Below the pieces are notes generated by a model, which saw nothing but the letters and a program-made list of their open reading frames with translations, was not told where the DNA came from and searched no databases. The position numbers and the translations under genes were made by a program. Source: JAWKSY01 sp041402125 (GTDB lineage: Bacteria > Planctomycetota > GCA-002687715 > DRQF01). Taken from it: a stretch of DNA of 64,000 bases. This document shows positions 1 through 7,774 of the stretch, one piece after another. Each line of letters opens with the position of its first letter. Positions within the stretch are counted from its first letter, which is position 1. The stretch is taken from assembly GCA_041402125.1 (NCBI GenBank), contig JAWKSY010000020.1, forward strand, positions 1-64,000, in the 5' to 3' direction.

Positions 1-269
1 GCGAGCGGCCCGGGCGGATCGGGGACCGCAGGGTCGGGAGCGGGGTCGGGGGCGGGCGCCTCCGCCGGCGGGAGCGGCGCCGGGAGGGGGACCTCCCGGC
101 GCGCCCGGCCTTCGTGAGCCTCCGACTCGGGGACGGAAAGGACGTCCGCGCCCCGCGACAGGACGCCATCGTCCCCGCCGCCGCTGCGCCACCAGACGAA
201 GGCCAGCGCCGCGAGCCCGACGGCGATCGCGGCGGCCAGCGTGACGCGGGCGCGGGAGGGGGCGGTCAC
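1..269 (-). CDS. N-terminal part of a membrane-anchored protein (runs off the left edge)
   Basis: An open frame starts with GTG on the minus strand 10 bases after the stop of the DUF1579-DUF1080 gene and is still open at base 1. The first residues (MTAPSRARVTLAAAIAVGLA) lead into one hydrophobic segment at about residues 9-25, ending in LAFVWWRS. A Pro/Ala-rich low-complexity stretch follows. This looks like a single-pass membrane anchor with a disordered linker, with the functional domain outside the window. The layout (short N-terminus, one TM helix, acidic or Pro-rich linker) resembles the two anchored proteins at 38142 and 40873, but homology cannot be shown. No clear ribosome binding site was seen; tight spacing suggests co-transcription with the upstream gene. 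Function unknown. Confidence 0.55.
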   Translation of the reverse strand, partial: MTAPSRARVTLAAAIAVGLAALAFVWWRSGGGDDGVLSRGADVLSVPESEAHEGRARREVPLPAPLPPAEAPAPDPAPDPAVPDPPGPL

Positions 270-279
270 CGATCGAGGC

Positions 280-1422
280 TCAGCGCAGCGGCGTGAGCTC
301 GACGCGGCGGAAGTGGATCTCGGCTCCCTCCGACTGCAGGCAGATCGCGCCCTTCTTCGCCGAGACCTCGCGCCCGTCGTTCACGAGCTCGCCGTTGACC
401 CACACGCGGACGCGATCGCCCTCGCAGCGGACCTTCATGAGGTTCCACTCGCCGATCGGTCGCTCGACGTCCTCGCGCGCGACGCGCTTGATGTTGCGGC
501 CCTTCCTCCGGGCCTCGAGATCGTCGACGACGGCCGACTCGCCGATCTCCCAGAAGTCGCCGGCGTTGTTCGCCTGGAGCTGCACCTCGAGGCACTTCGG
601 CCAGCCCCAGAGCTGGTTCGGGTTCGAGGTGTGGACGAGGAGGCCGCTGTTTCCGCCCCGGGATCCGGGGGCCCAGCGCCACTCCAGCTCGAGCTCGTAG
701 TCGGCGTACTCGCCGTCGGTGCGGATGTAGCCGGCCGGCGAGCCCTGGCAGCGCAGGATCCCGTGGTCGACCGACCAGGTCTTCGACATGTCGTCGCCGT
801 CGTTCAGGGCGACGCGCGACCAGCCCGCGAGGGACTTGCCGTCGAAGAGCGCGCGCTTGCGCCGCATCGTCTGGGTGACGACCTTGACCCAGGCGTCGTC
901 GATCCGGTCGAAGACCTCCATCACCTGCGTGTCGTCGTTCACCCAACGATGCGTGTGGCGGAAGGGGCGCCCCCCGGGCGTCGGGTACTCGTAGATGGTT
1001 CCCTCGTAGAGGTAGGAACCGTCCTCGAGCTTCTTCCCCGTGGCCATCATCATGCCGGTCGAGTTCGTCGACATCGCGACGACGGTGTAGAGAGCGCGGG
1101 TGTTGTCGTAGCCGACGAGCACCTTGCTCGACTCGGACATCCCCATCATCTCCCCGCGGGTCTCGACCTCGAGGAAGCGGCCGTCGAGGACCATCTTCCC
1201 GACGGACTCTCCGGTCGAGGTGAAGAGCTGGACGCCCGGCATCGTGATCGTCCGCTCGAGCGACCAGCGCCCGGCGCCGCGGGCGATTTCCGCGTGCTGC
1301 GGACCGGGCGTCATGGCCTTCATCATCTCGCGCATCGCCTCGTCCTGCGTCTGCGCGTGGAGCGGAAGGGCGAGGGCGAGCAGGGCGAGGGCGATCGGAA
1401 AGCGGCGGAGCGCGGCGAGCAT
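280..1422 (-). CDS. Secreted DUF1579 - DUF1080 (3-keto-disaccharide hydrolase-like) fusion
   Basis: 380 aa. Residues 1-24 are a signal peptide (MLAALRRFPIALALLALALP, ending at an LHAQ-type site), so the protein is exported. Residues about 30-190 match DUF1579, with a start like GPQHAEIARGAGRWSLE and repeated Met residues. Residues about 195-380 match DUF1080, beginning ALFDGKSLAGW, with the usual GGNSGLLVH motif, the VWVNGELVNDG strand and the final FRRVELTPL strand. DUF1080 domains adopt a concanavalin-like sandwich and act on glycosides; some are 3-keto-glycoside hydrolases. Having both domains in one chain is less usual than either alone. The start was chosen because the signal peptide begins there; a longer frame upstream encodes no recognisable protein. 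A TATGAT element lies 38 bases upstream. Confidence 0.85.
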   Translation of the reverse strand: MLAALRRFPIALALLALALPLHAQTQDEAMREMMKAMTPGPQHAEIARGAGRWSLERTITMPGVQLFTSTGESVGKMVLDGRFLEVETRGEMMGMSESSKVLVGYDNTRALYTVVAMSTNSTGMMMATGKKLEDGSYLYEGTIYEYPTPGGRPFRHTHRWVNDDTQVMEVFDRIDDAWVKVVTQTMRRKRALFDGKSLAGWSRVALNDGDDMSKTWSVDHGILRCQGSPAGYIRTDGEYADYELELEWRWAPGSRGGNSGLLVHTSNPNQLWGWPKCLEVQLQANNAGDFWEIGESAVVDDLEARRKGRNIKRVAREDVERPIGEWNLMKVRCEGDRVRVWVNGELVNDGREVSAKKGAICLQSEGAEIHFRRVELTPLR

Positions 1423-1459
1423 GGGCTGGATCTCCGGAGAGGTTCGTTCGGGAACGAGG

Positions 1460-1465
1460 ATCATA
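1460..1465 (-). promoter_or_regulatory. Candidate -10 element (TATGAT) for the DUF1579-DUF1080 gene
   Basis: TATGAT reads on the minus strand 38 bases before the ATG at 1422, in otherwise GC-rich DNA. No convincing -35 box is visible at the expected distance, so this rests only on hexamer match and position. Confidence 0.35.
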
Positions 1466-1579
1466 GTCGACGGAGCGCCGTCCGGCGCGGAGCGCGGGCG
1501 GACGTTGACGGATCGACCTCCGGGGAGGGAGATTGGGCCGGTCGCCCGTGCCGACGCCCCCGAGGAGGAGGTCCCCGAG

Positions 1580-2110
1580 ATGTCCGAGTCCGAATCCGCC
1601 CTCGCGGCGGCCCTGGTCGAGAGCTGCCGCCACGAGATCCAGGACCTCTCCCTCGATCGCCTGCGGCGCTGCCTCTCCCTCCTCGACGAGGAGGCGATCT
1701 GGCGCCGACCCCGTCCCGAACTCTCCAGCGTCGGAAACCTCCTGTCGCACCTCGCCGGCAACGTGGGGCAGTGGATCGTCTCGGGGCTGGGGGGGAGGCC
1801 GGACCACCGCCACCGGGCGGAGGAGTTCGCGGCCGATACCGGCGCGCCGGCCGCGGAGCTGATGGCGCGGCTCGAGGCCGTCGTCGCGGAAGCGGTGGAG
1901 GTGATGCAGGGACTCGACGCCGCCGCGCTGACGTCCGAGTTCGAGATCCAGGGGATGCGGAAGCGCGGCGTCGACGCGGTCGTCCACGTCACCGAGCACT
2001 TCTCCTACCACGTGGGGCAGATCGGCTGGTGGACGAAGTTCCTCACCGGCCGCGACCTCGGCTACTACGCCGGCCAGGATCTCGGCGCGACGAATCCGCC
2101 GGCGGACTAG
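1580..2110 (+). CDS. DinB-superfamily protein (DUF1572-like)
   Basis: 176 aa four-helix-bundle protein of the DinB/YfiT-like superfamily. Putative metal ligands are His57 (LLSHLAGN) and the helix HVTEHFSYHVGQ with His136, His140 and His144, the arrangement these proteins use to hold a divalent metal. Members include thiol transferases and putative metal-dependent hydrolases, so no specific substrate can be given. The ATG at 1580 is preceded by a strong GAGGAGGAG Shine-Dalgarno at 1562-1570, which decides the start although the frame is open further upstream. The gene is single and convergent with the tRNA-dihydrouridine synthase gene: the two stop codons overlap within CTAG at 2107-2110. Confidence 0.8.
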   Translation: MSESESALAAALVESCRHEIQDLSLDRLRRCLSLLDEEAIWRRPRPELSSVGNLLSHLAGNVGQWIVSGLGGRPDHRHRAEEFAADTGAPAAELMARLEAVVAEAVEVMQGLDAAALTSEFEIQGMRKRGVDAVVHVTEHFSYHVGQIGWWTKFLTGRDLGYYAGQDLGATNPPAD

Positions 2111-3099
2111 CCGGCCGCGCGGATCGCCGCCAGCCGGGAGAGGAGGCGCTCGGGTTCCGTCTCGCGGAGCCAGGCGCGACGATCGTCGCCCACGAGGTCG
2201 CCGGCGCTCCAGTAGTTCAGGAGCTGCTTGATGCGGCCCGCGACGCGCCCCGGACTGCCGCCGGCGGCCCGCATGGCGTCGGCGTAGCGCAACAGGAAGG
2301 CCGCGGCCTCGGGAGCCCCGACGCGGCGACCCGTGAAGACCCAGGGGTCGCCGAGCGCGGCCCGGCCGATCATGACGAAGGCGCAGCCCGTCTCGTCGCG
2401 CATGCGCGTGACGTCGCCCGGGCCCGCCGCGCCGCCGTTCCCGCAGACCGGGATGCCGACGGCCGCCACCGCCCGCGCGATCCGCCGCCAGTCGATCGCG
2501 TCGTCGCGGTAGGCCTCGGTCCGGGTCCGGCAGTGGATCGTCAGCATGCGCGCCCCGCCGGCCTCGGTCGCGCGCGCGACCTCCTCGAGCCGGCGGTCGT
2601 CCTTCACGCCCGAACGGATCTTGGCCGTGACGACCTCGCCCGGCACCGCGTCCACGACGGCGCGGACGATGCGCTCGATCCGGGCCGGGTCCTCCAGGAG
2701 GGCGGAGCCGACGCAGCCGGCGAAGGGGCTCCGCGAGGGGCAGCCGAAGTTGATGTCCACCAGCGGCGCGCCGGCGGCGACGGCGTGCCGGGCGGTCTCC
2801 GCCATGGCCGCGAGGTCGTTCCCCATGAGCTGGAGGCCGACGGGCATCCCGAAGCGGCGCGGGCCGAGGTGGCGCGCGAGCGCCTCGATCGCGAGGGGGC
2901 GGTCGGTCACGCGGGCGAACTCGGTGAAGGCGCCGCCCAGCTCCTCCGGCCGGTACTCGGCGAGCACGACGTCGCGGAAGGCCGGGTCGGTGACGCCCTC
3001 CATCGGCGCGAGGAGGCCGACGGCGGTGAAGGGCAGGCCGGCCGCGAGCGGCGGCGCGAGAGGGGGCGCGGCCCGTCCCTCGATCGTCTCGTCGCTCAT
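2107..3099 (-). CDS. dus: tRNA-dihydrouridine synthase (Dus family, DusC-like motif)
   Basis: 330 aa FMN-dependent enzyme that reduces a uridine in the D-loop of tRNA. The TIM barrel opens with LLAPMEGVTDPAFR (residues 29-42); the APMEGV form resembles DusC more than the APMAGV of DusA/DusB. The family's GCP cysteine is at about 120 in DINFGCPSRSPFAGCVGSAL, followed by TAKIRSG, the histidine motif TIHCRTR, and the flavin-phosphate loop CGNGGAAGPGDV and MIGRAALGDPW. The C-terminal helical tRNA-binding domain is short. Length and motif order are normal. The start is the first ATG before the barrel. Which U it modifies cannot be decided from sequence. The gene stands alone and converges with the DinB-like gene. 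Confidence 0.93.
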   Translation of the reverse strand: MSDETIEGRAAPPLAPPLAAGLPFTAVGLLAPMEGVTDPAFRDVVLAEYRPEELGGAFTEFARVTDRPLAIEALARHLGPRRFGMPVGLQLMGNDLAAMAETARHAVAAGAPLVDINFGCPSRSPFAGCVGSALLEDPARIERIVRAVVDAVPGEVVTAKIRSGVKDDRRLEEVARATEAGGARMLTIHCRTRTEAYRDDAIDWRRIARAVAAVGIPVCGNGGAAGPGDVTRMRDETGCAFVMIGRAALGDPWVFTGRRVGAPEAAAFLLRYADAMRAAGGSPGRVAGRIKQLLNYWSAGDLVGDDRRAWLRETEPERLLSRLAAIRAAG

Positions 3100-3207
3100 G
3101 CCGTCCTCCTCGCGCGGGCCGACCCCGCCCGGCATCGTCGGAATTCGCCGCCCCGGGACCAAGGGGGACCCGCGTCCGGACGCCCCTCGGATCCCGCGGT
3201 CGCCTGT

Positions 3208-3213
3208 TAGGAT
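3208..3213 (+). promoter_or_regulatory. Candidate -10 element (TAGGAT) for the MoaD-MoeA gene
   Basis: TAGGAT inside GTTAGGATG lies 27 bases before the ATG at 3241. The same GTTAGGATG string precedes the transglutaminase gene at 50152, which supports a promoter role. No -35 box is clear. Confidence 0.35.
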
Positions 3214-3240
3214 GCGCCGACCGAGACGGGAAGGACGGGC

Positions 3241-4752
3241 ATGCCGATCACGATCCAGATCCCCTACATGCTGACGCGCTACTCCGAGGAGCGGCCGGAG
3301 ATCGAGGTCGAGGGGACCACGGTCGGCGAGGCCTTCGAGGCGATGTTCGCCGTCTGGCCGCAGATGCGGATCCGTCTGATCGACCGCCACGACCACATCC
3401 CGCCCTACCTGATCATCCTCCACAACGACGAGGAGATCGACCGCCGGACCTGGGCCTCCCGCCCGGCGCGCGACGGCGACGTCCTGAACGTCGTGCCGGC
3501 GGTCGAGGGCGGGAGCGACGTCCGGATGCGCGGCTTCCGCGACCGCGCGACCGTGCCCGAGGCGCAGAAGGTGGCCTTCGCGGGGCTCCGTCGCCGCGCG
3601 GAGGAGGTCTTCGTCGGCGATGCGGCGGGGCGCGTCCTGCGAGAGGACGTCGAGAGTCCGGTGGCCGTCCCGCCCTTCGATCGCGCCGCGATGGACGGCT
3701 TCGCGATCCGCGGCGAGGACAGCTTCGGCGCCACGCTCTACGATCCCGTCCGGCTCGCGGTGGTCGGAGAGGTCCTGCCCGGACGCGTGGACCCGCCCCG
3801 GCTCGGCCCGGGCGAGGCGCTCCGCATCATGACCGGCGCCCCGCTGCCTCCCGGCGCGGACGCCGTGCTGAAAGCCGAGGACGCCGTCGCCGAGCACCAC
3901 GCCGTCCTCGTCAACGCGCCCGTCACGCCGGGAAAGAACGTCGGGCGTCGCGGCGAGGACATCGCGCCCGGGCAGACGGTGCTCGCGGCGGGGCGGCGCC
4001 TGCGCCCGCAGGACCTCGGCCTCCTCGCCAGCATCGGGCGCGGCCGCGTGAAGGTCGTCCGGCGGCCGCGCGTCGGGATCCTCGTCACCGGCAACGAGCT
4101 GCTCCCCCCCGGCGAGATGCCGGAAGGACACCGCATCGTCGACAGCAACACGCCGATGCTCGAGGCGCTCGTCCGCGCCGACGGCGGCGAGGTCCACCGG
4201 ACCTGGCGACTTCCCGACGACCCCGACGCGATCCGGGCCGCCCTGGAGACGGAGGACCTCGAGGTCCTCATCGCGGCCGGCGGCTCCAGCGTCGGCCGGG
4301 AGGACTGGCTTCCGCTCCTCGTGCGCGAGCTCGGCGAGCTGCCGATCCACGGCGTGGCGATGCGTCCCTCCTCGCCCACCGGCATCGGACGCATCGGAGA
4401 CCGTCGCGTCTTCCTCTTGCCGGGCAACCCGGTGTCCTGTCTCTGTGCCTACGACTTCTTCGCCGGTCCCGCCATCCGCGGTCTCGCCGGTCTCGATGCG
4501 GCCTGGCCCTATCCGACGCGCTCCGCGCGACTCGCGCGACGCATCAGCTCCGCCATCGGCCGCGTCGACTACGTCCGCGTCCTCGACCTGCCCGACGGTC
4601 GGGTCGAGCCGATCGCGGCCTCCGGCGCCTCGATCCTCTCCTCCACGACGCGGGCGAGCGGCTTCGTCGTCGTGGCCGAGGACAGCGAGGGCTGCGAGGA
4701 GGGCGCCACGGTGCGCGTCCACCGCTACGACGGTCGGAGTCCGACGGCGTGA
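3241..4752 (+). CDS. CysO/MoaD-like sulfur-carrier domain fused to MoeA (molybdopterin molybdenumtransferase)
   Basis: 503 aa. Residues 1-91 form a ubiquitin-like beta-grasp domain of the MoaD/ThiS family. Its start (ITIQIPYMLTRYS), INDE-like HNDEEI and end DGDVLNVVPAVEGG resemble mycobacterial CysO. The diglycine is at 90-91, where a free C-terminus would be thiocarboxylated. Reading continues in frame through SDVRM into MoeA (96-503), which inserts molybdate or tungstate into adenylated molybdopterin: PPFDRAAMDGFA (145-155), MTGAPLPPGADAV, LVTGNEL, GGSSVGRED (348-356) and LLPGNPVS (392-399). MRPSSPTGIG replaces the common PGKP loop. The next gene overlaps by GTGA, so coupling is likely. Alternatively one lost base has erased a stop: inserting a T after the second Gly codon gives TGA, and ATG at 3526 would then start MoeA. 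Confidence 0.85.
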   Translation: MPITIQIPYMLTRYSEERPEIEVEGTTVGEAFEAMFAVWPQMRIRLIDRHDHIPPYLIILHNDEEIDRRTWASRPARDGDVLNVVPAVEGGSDVRMRGFRDRATVPEAQKVAFAGLRRRAEEVFVGDAAGRVLREDVESPVAVPPFDRAAMDGFAIRGEDSFGATLYDPVRLAVVGEVLPGRVDPPRLGPGEALRIMTGAPLPPGADAVLKAEDAVAEHHAVLVNAPVTPGKNVGRRGEDIAPGQTVLAAGRRLRPQDLGLLASIGRGRVKVVRRPRVGILVTGNELLPPGEMPEGHRIVDSNTPMLEALVRADGGEVHRTWRLPDDPDAIRAALETEDLEVLIAAGGSSVGREDWLPLLVRELGELPIHGVAMRPSSPTGIGRIGDRRVFLLPGNPVSCLCAYDFFAGPAIRGLAGLDAAWPYPTRSARLARRISSAIGRVDYVRVLDLPDGRVEPIAASGASILSSTTRASGFVVVAEDSEGCEEGATVRVHRYDGRSPTA

Positions 4753-6692
4753 AGCAGCGGCAGTTCCTCGAGGTCGTGAGCGACGAGGAGGCCCGGCGTC
4801 GGGTCGCCGCCGCCTGCGCGGGAATCGTCCCGCGCGGCGAGATCGTCCCGCTCGAGGACGCCTGGGGCCGCGTCCTCTTCCACGAGCTGGCGTCGCCGGT
4901 GGACGTGCCCGGATTCGACCGCAGCAACTTCGACGGCTTCGCGGTGCGCGCCGCCGACACCTTCGGCGCCGAGGAGACCGCTCCCGTCCGGCTCCGTCTC
5001 CTCGAGCTGCGCCTCGCGGCGGGTCGCCCGGACCACCCCGAGGACTTCGAGCTCCGCCCCGGCGAGGCGGTCGCCATCGCGACGGGGGCGGTGCTGCCCC
5101 GCGGCGCCGACGCGATCGTGATGGTGGAGGACACCGCGCCGGCGGGCGAGGAGGAGATCGAGGTCTACCGCGCGTCGGCTCCGGGGGCGGGGATGACCGG
5201 CGCCGGCACCGACGTCGGGCGCGGCGAGGTCGTGCTCCGCCGCCGGCAGCTCCTCGGCTCCCGCGAGACCGCCCTGGCCGCGGCCGTCGGCGCCCCGGAG
5301 CTCGAGGTCCATCGTCGCCCGCGCGTCGCGGTGCTCTCGACCGGCGACGAGATCCGTCCCGTCGGCGCCCCGCTGGGCCTGGGCGAGATCCACGATTCGA
5401 ACGGCCGCGTCCTGGCCGACGCGCTGCGCGAGTGCGGCGCCGAACCCGTCTCCCTGGGCATCGTGGCGGACGACGAGGACGCGCTGCGGGCGAGTCTCAC
5501 CGCGGCCCTCGCGGACTGCGACCTCGTCGTGATGTCGGGCGGCACCTCGAAGGGCGCCGGTGATCTCAATCACCGCGTCGTCGAGGCGCTGGCGGCCCGG
5601 TGCTCGGGCTCGCCGGGCATCGTCGTGCACGGCGTGGCGCTCAAGCCGGGCAAGCCCTTCTGCTTCGCCCTCGTCGGCGGGACGCCGATCGCGATCCTGC
5701 CGGGTTTCCCGACCTCCGCGATCTTCACCTTCCACGAGTTCCTGGCTCCCGTGCTGCGGGCCGCGGCTGGACTCGAGGAGGATCCCGCGGCGCGGGTCGA
5801 GGCTCGCGCGCCGCTCCGGATCCCCTCCGCGGCGGGACGCACCGAGTTCCTGCTCGTCGATCTCGTGGACGGTGAGGAGGGGCTCGCCGCCTACCCGCTG
5901 GGCAAGGGCTCGGGGAGCGTCAGCACCTTCTCCGCCGCCGACGGCTTCGTCCGCATCGAACGCCATCGCGAGTTCGTCGAGGAGGGCGAGCGCCTCGAGG
6001 TCCGCCCCCTCGGCCGGCGCGTACGCCGCCCCGACCTCCTCGCGATCGGGAGCCACTGCGTCGGCCTCGACCGTCTGCTCTCGCGCCTCGCCGACGACGG
6101 ACTCGAGGTGAAGTCGATCCCGGTCGGCTCGCAGGGGGGGCTTGCGGCGCTGCGTCGCGGCGAGGGCGACGTCGCCGGCATGCATCTCCTGGACGCGGAG
6201 AGCGGCACCTACAACCGGCCCTTCCTCGACGAGGACATGGCCGTGATCGGCGGCTGGAACCGTCGCCAGGGGATCGTCTTCCGCCGCGATGACGAACGCC
6301 TGGCGGGACGCGACCGCGCGGAGCTCGCGCGTCGGATCCAGGCGGACGATCTCGTCATGGTCAACCGCAACCGCGGGAGCGGGACGCGAGTCATCATCGA
6401 GGAGCTGCTCGCCGAGGGCGGCGGCGCCCGCCCGCGGGGCTATCACACCGACGCGCGCAGCCATCACGCCGTCGCGGCCGCGGTCGCCCAGGGGCGCGCC
6501 GACTGGGGCGTCACCCTCGACGGTCTCGCCCGCGACCAGGGACTCGAGTTCGTCTTCCTGCGCGACGAGCGCTACGAGCTGGTCGCGCGCAAGGCGCGGC
6601 TCGATCGTCCCGGCGTCGCCGCGCTCCGGGCGCTCGTCGCCGGAGACGAGGCGGCGGCGCTCCTCGCCTCGCTGGGCTTCGAACGCCTCTGA
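4749..6692 (+). CDS. MoeA paralogue with C-terminal PBP-like (LysR-substrate/molybdate-sensor-type) domain
   Basis: 647 aa. The GTG start overlaps the previous TGA (GTGA), so translation is coupled. Residues 1-405 are a full MoeA: LEDAWGRVL, PGFDRSNFDGFAVRA (Asn replaces the usual Ala of SAMDG), AIATGAVLPRGADAIV, LSTGDEIRP, MSGGTSKGAGD, VALKPGKPFCFA with the classical PGKP loop, and ILPGFPTSA. Residues about 415-647 match the PBP_like domain found after MoeA or beside ModE-like regulators: LAIGSHCVGLDRLLSRL, GSQGGLAALRRGEGDVAGMHLLD in pieces, NRNRGSGTRVIIEELL and RADWGVTLDGLA. Such domains are thought to bind a ligand such as oxyanion or cofactor. Two MoeA types per genome are known in tungsten-using archaea such as Pyrococcus, so one of this pair may be tungsten-directed; that is inference. 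Confidence 0.9.
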   Translation: MKQRQFLEVVSDEEARRRVAAACAGIVPRGEIVPLEDAWGRVLFHELASPVDVPGFDRSNFDGFAVRAADTFGAEETAPVRLRLLELRLAAGRPDHPEDFELRPGEAVAIATGAVLPRGADAIVMVEDTAPAGEEEIEVYRASAPGAGMTGAGTDVGRGEVVLRRRQLLGSRETALAAAVGAPELEVHRRPRVAVLSTGDEIRPVGAPLGLGEIHDSNGRVLADALRECGAEPVSLGIVADDEDALRASLTAALADCDLVVMSGGTSKGAGDLNHRVVEALAARCSGSPGIVVHGVALKPGKPFCFALVGGTPIAILPGFPTSAIFTFHEFLAPVLRAAAGLEEDPAARVEARAPLRIPSAAGRTEFLLVDLVDGEEGLAAYPLGKGSGSVSTFSAADGFVRIERHREFVEEGERLEVRPLGRRVRRPDLLAIGSHCVGLDRLLSRLADDGLEVKSIPVGSQGGLAALRRGEGDVAGMHLLDAESGTYNRPFLDEDMAVIGGWNRRQGIVFRRDDERLAGRDRAELARRIQADDLVMVNRNRGSGTRVIIEELLAEGGGARPRGYHTDARSHHAVAAAVAQGRADWGVTLDGLARDQGLEFVFLRDERYELVARKARLDRPGVAALRALVAGDEAAALLASLGFERL

Positions 6693-6713
6693 CCCCGGCG
6701 GGGGCTCGTCGCC

Positions 6714-7613
6714 TCAGCCCCGTCCGTCGAGGCGGCCGGTGACCCCGGCGTCGGCGCGCTGCCGGCGCGCGATCGCCGACATGTCCTCGTCACCGTGACC
6801 CTCCGCGACGAGGCCGTCCTCGACCTCCGCGACGTGTCGGGCGACGGGGAGCGGGACGCCCGCGGCGTCCGCCTCGGCGAGCGCGATCCCGAGGTCCTTG
6901 CGGTGGAGGCGCACGCGGAAACCGAGCGGGTAGCGGTCCTCGATCATGTTCCTGGCGCGGTTCTCGAGCACCCAGCTCGCGGCGGCGCCGCCCCGGATCG
7001 CGTCGACGACCCGGTTCGGGTCGGCGCCGAGGCGATGGGCGAGGACGAGCCCCTCGGCGACCGCCTGGTAGGTCCCCGAAATCACGACCTGGTTGACGGC
7101 CTTCGCGATCTGTCCCGCTCCGACCGGACCGACGTGGGTGATGGCGCGGCCGATGGCCTCGAGCACGGGACGGGCGCGGGCGACGTCCTCGTCGCTGCCG
7201 CCGCACATGACGGCCAGCGTCCCGCGCTCCGCGCCCTCGGAGCCTCCCGAGACCGGCGCGTCCACGAAGCCCACGCCGCGGGCGCGGAGGGTCTCGGCGA
7301 TCTCGCGGGTCCGACCCGGGGCGACCGTCGAGCAGTCGACCACGAGCGAGCCGGGACGGAGCCCGCGCGCCGCGCCGTGCTCCGGATCCAGCAGGACCTG
7401 TTCGAGGTCGGGCGTGTCCGAGACGCACACCAGCACGAGGTCGACCTCGGCCGCGAGGGCGGCCGGGCTCTCCGCGCGACGGACGCCCAGGGGCGCGAGG
7501 GACTCCTCGCGTTCGCGCGTGCGGTTGTGGACGACGACCTCGAAGCCGGCGCGGCGGATGTTCCGCGCCATCGGGGCGCCCATGGTTCCGAGGCCGATGA
7601 CGCCGATGCGCAT
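6714..7613 (-). CDS. NAD(P)-dependent beta-hydroxyacid dehydrogenase (3-hydroxyisobutyrate / tartronate semialdehyde reductase family)
   Basis: 299 aa, the usual length. The Rossmann domain opens MRIGVIGLGTMGAPMARNI with the GxGxMG nucleotide loop; HNRTRERE at the end of the second strand suggests NADP preference. The substrate loop DAPVSGGSEGAERGTLAV and the catalytic-lysine helix GAGQIAKAVNQVV are intact, followed by the all-helical C-terminal domain with a LHRKDLGIAL helix. Substrate could be 3-hydroxyisobutyrate, tartronate semialdehyde, or succinic/glyoxylic semialdehyde; motifs do not separate these. The ATG at 7613 has a strong GGAGGAGA site just upstream, so the longer frame beginning near 7778 was rejected. 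Monocistronic, convergent with the MoeA gene pair. Confidence 0.88.
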   Translation of the reverse strand: MRIGVIGLGTMGAPMARNIRRAGFEVVVHNRTREREESLAPLGVRRAESPAALAAEVDLVLVCVSDTPDLEQVLLDPEHGAARGLRPGSLVVDCSTVAPGRTREIAETLRARGVGFVDAPVSGGSEGAERGTLAVMCGGSDEDVARARPVLEAIGRAITHVGPVGAGQIAKAVNQVVISGTYQAVAEGLVLAHRLGADPNRVVDAIRGGAAASWVLENRARNMIEDRYPLGFRVRLHRKDLGIALAEADAAGVPLPVARHVAEVEDGLVAEGHGDEDMSAIARRQRADAGVTGRLDGRG

Positions 7614-7690
7614 GTCGCTCTCCTCCGGGGTCGGGGTGGTCCGGAGGGTAGCGATTTCGCGCCCGACGAGAAACGTCGGGCCCGGGACGG

Positions 7691-7731
7691 AGGCGGGGCC
7701 CGGAACTCCGTCGGAGTCCCGGGCCCCGCCT
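7691..7731 (-). terminator. Long GC hairpin downstream of the subtilase gene
   Basis: A 20-base arm at 7691-7710 pairs with 7712-7731 with one mismatch; the tip opens to a small loop. It lies between the subtilase stop and the next minus-strand gene. No long T run follows, so function as terminator rests on position and stem strength. Confidence 0.5.
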
Positions 7732-7774
7732 CGCGGACCGGAGTCGCGGAGCCGGGACGGCTCCGCGGGCGGCC

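Noticed and set aside
2107..2110. Overlapping stop codons (CTAG) of the convergent DinB-like and dus genes
   Set aside because: Compact gene ends like this are common; nothing suggests regulation.
241..3210. Open frame of 989 codons on the plus strand at the left side
   Set aside because: Antisense to the DUF1579-DUF1080 and dus genes, no recognisable protein.
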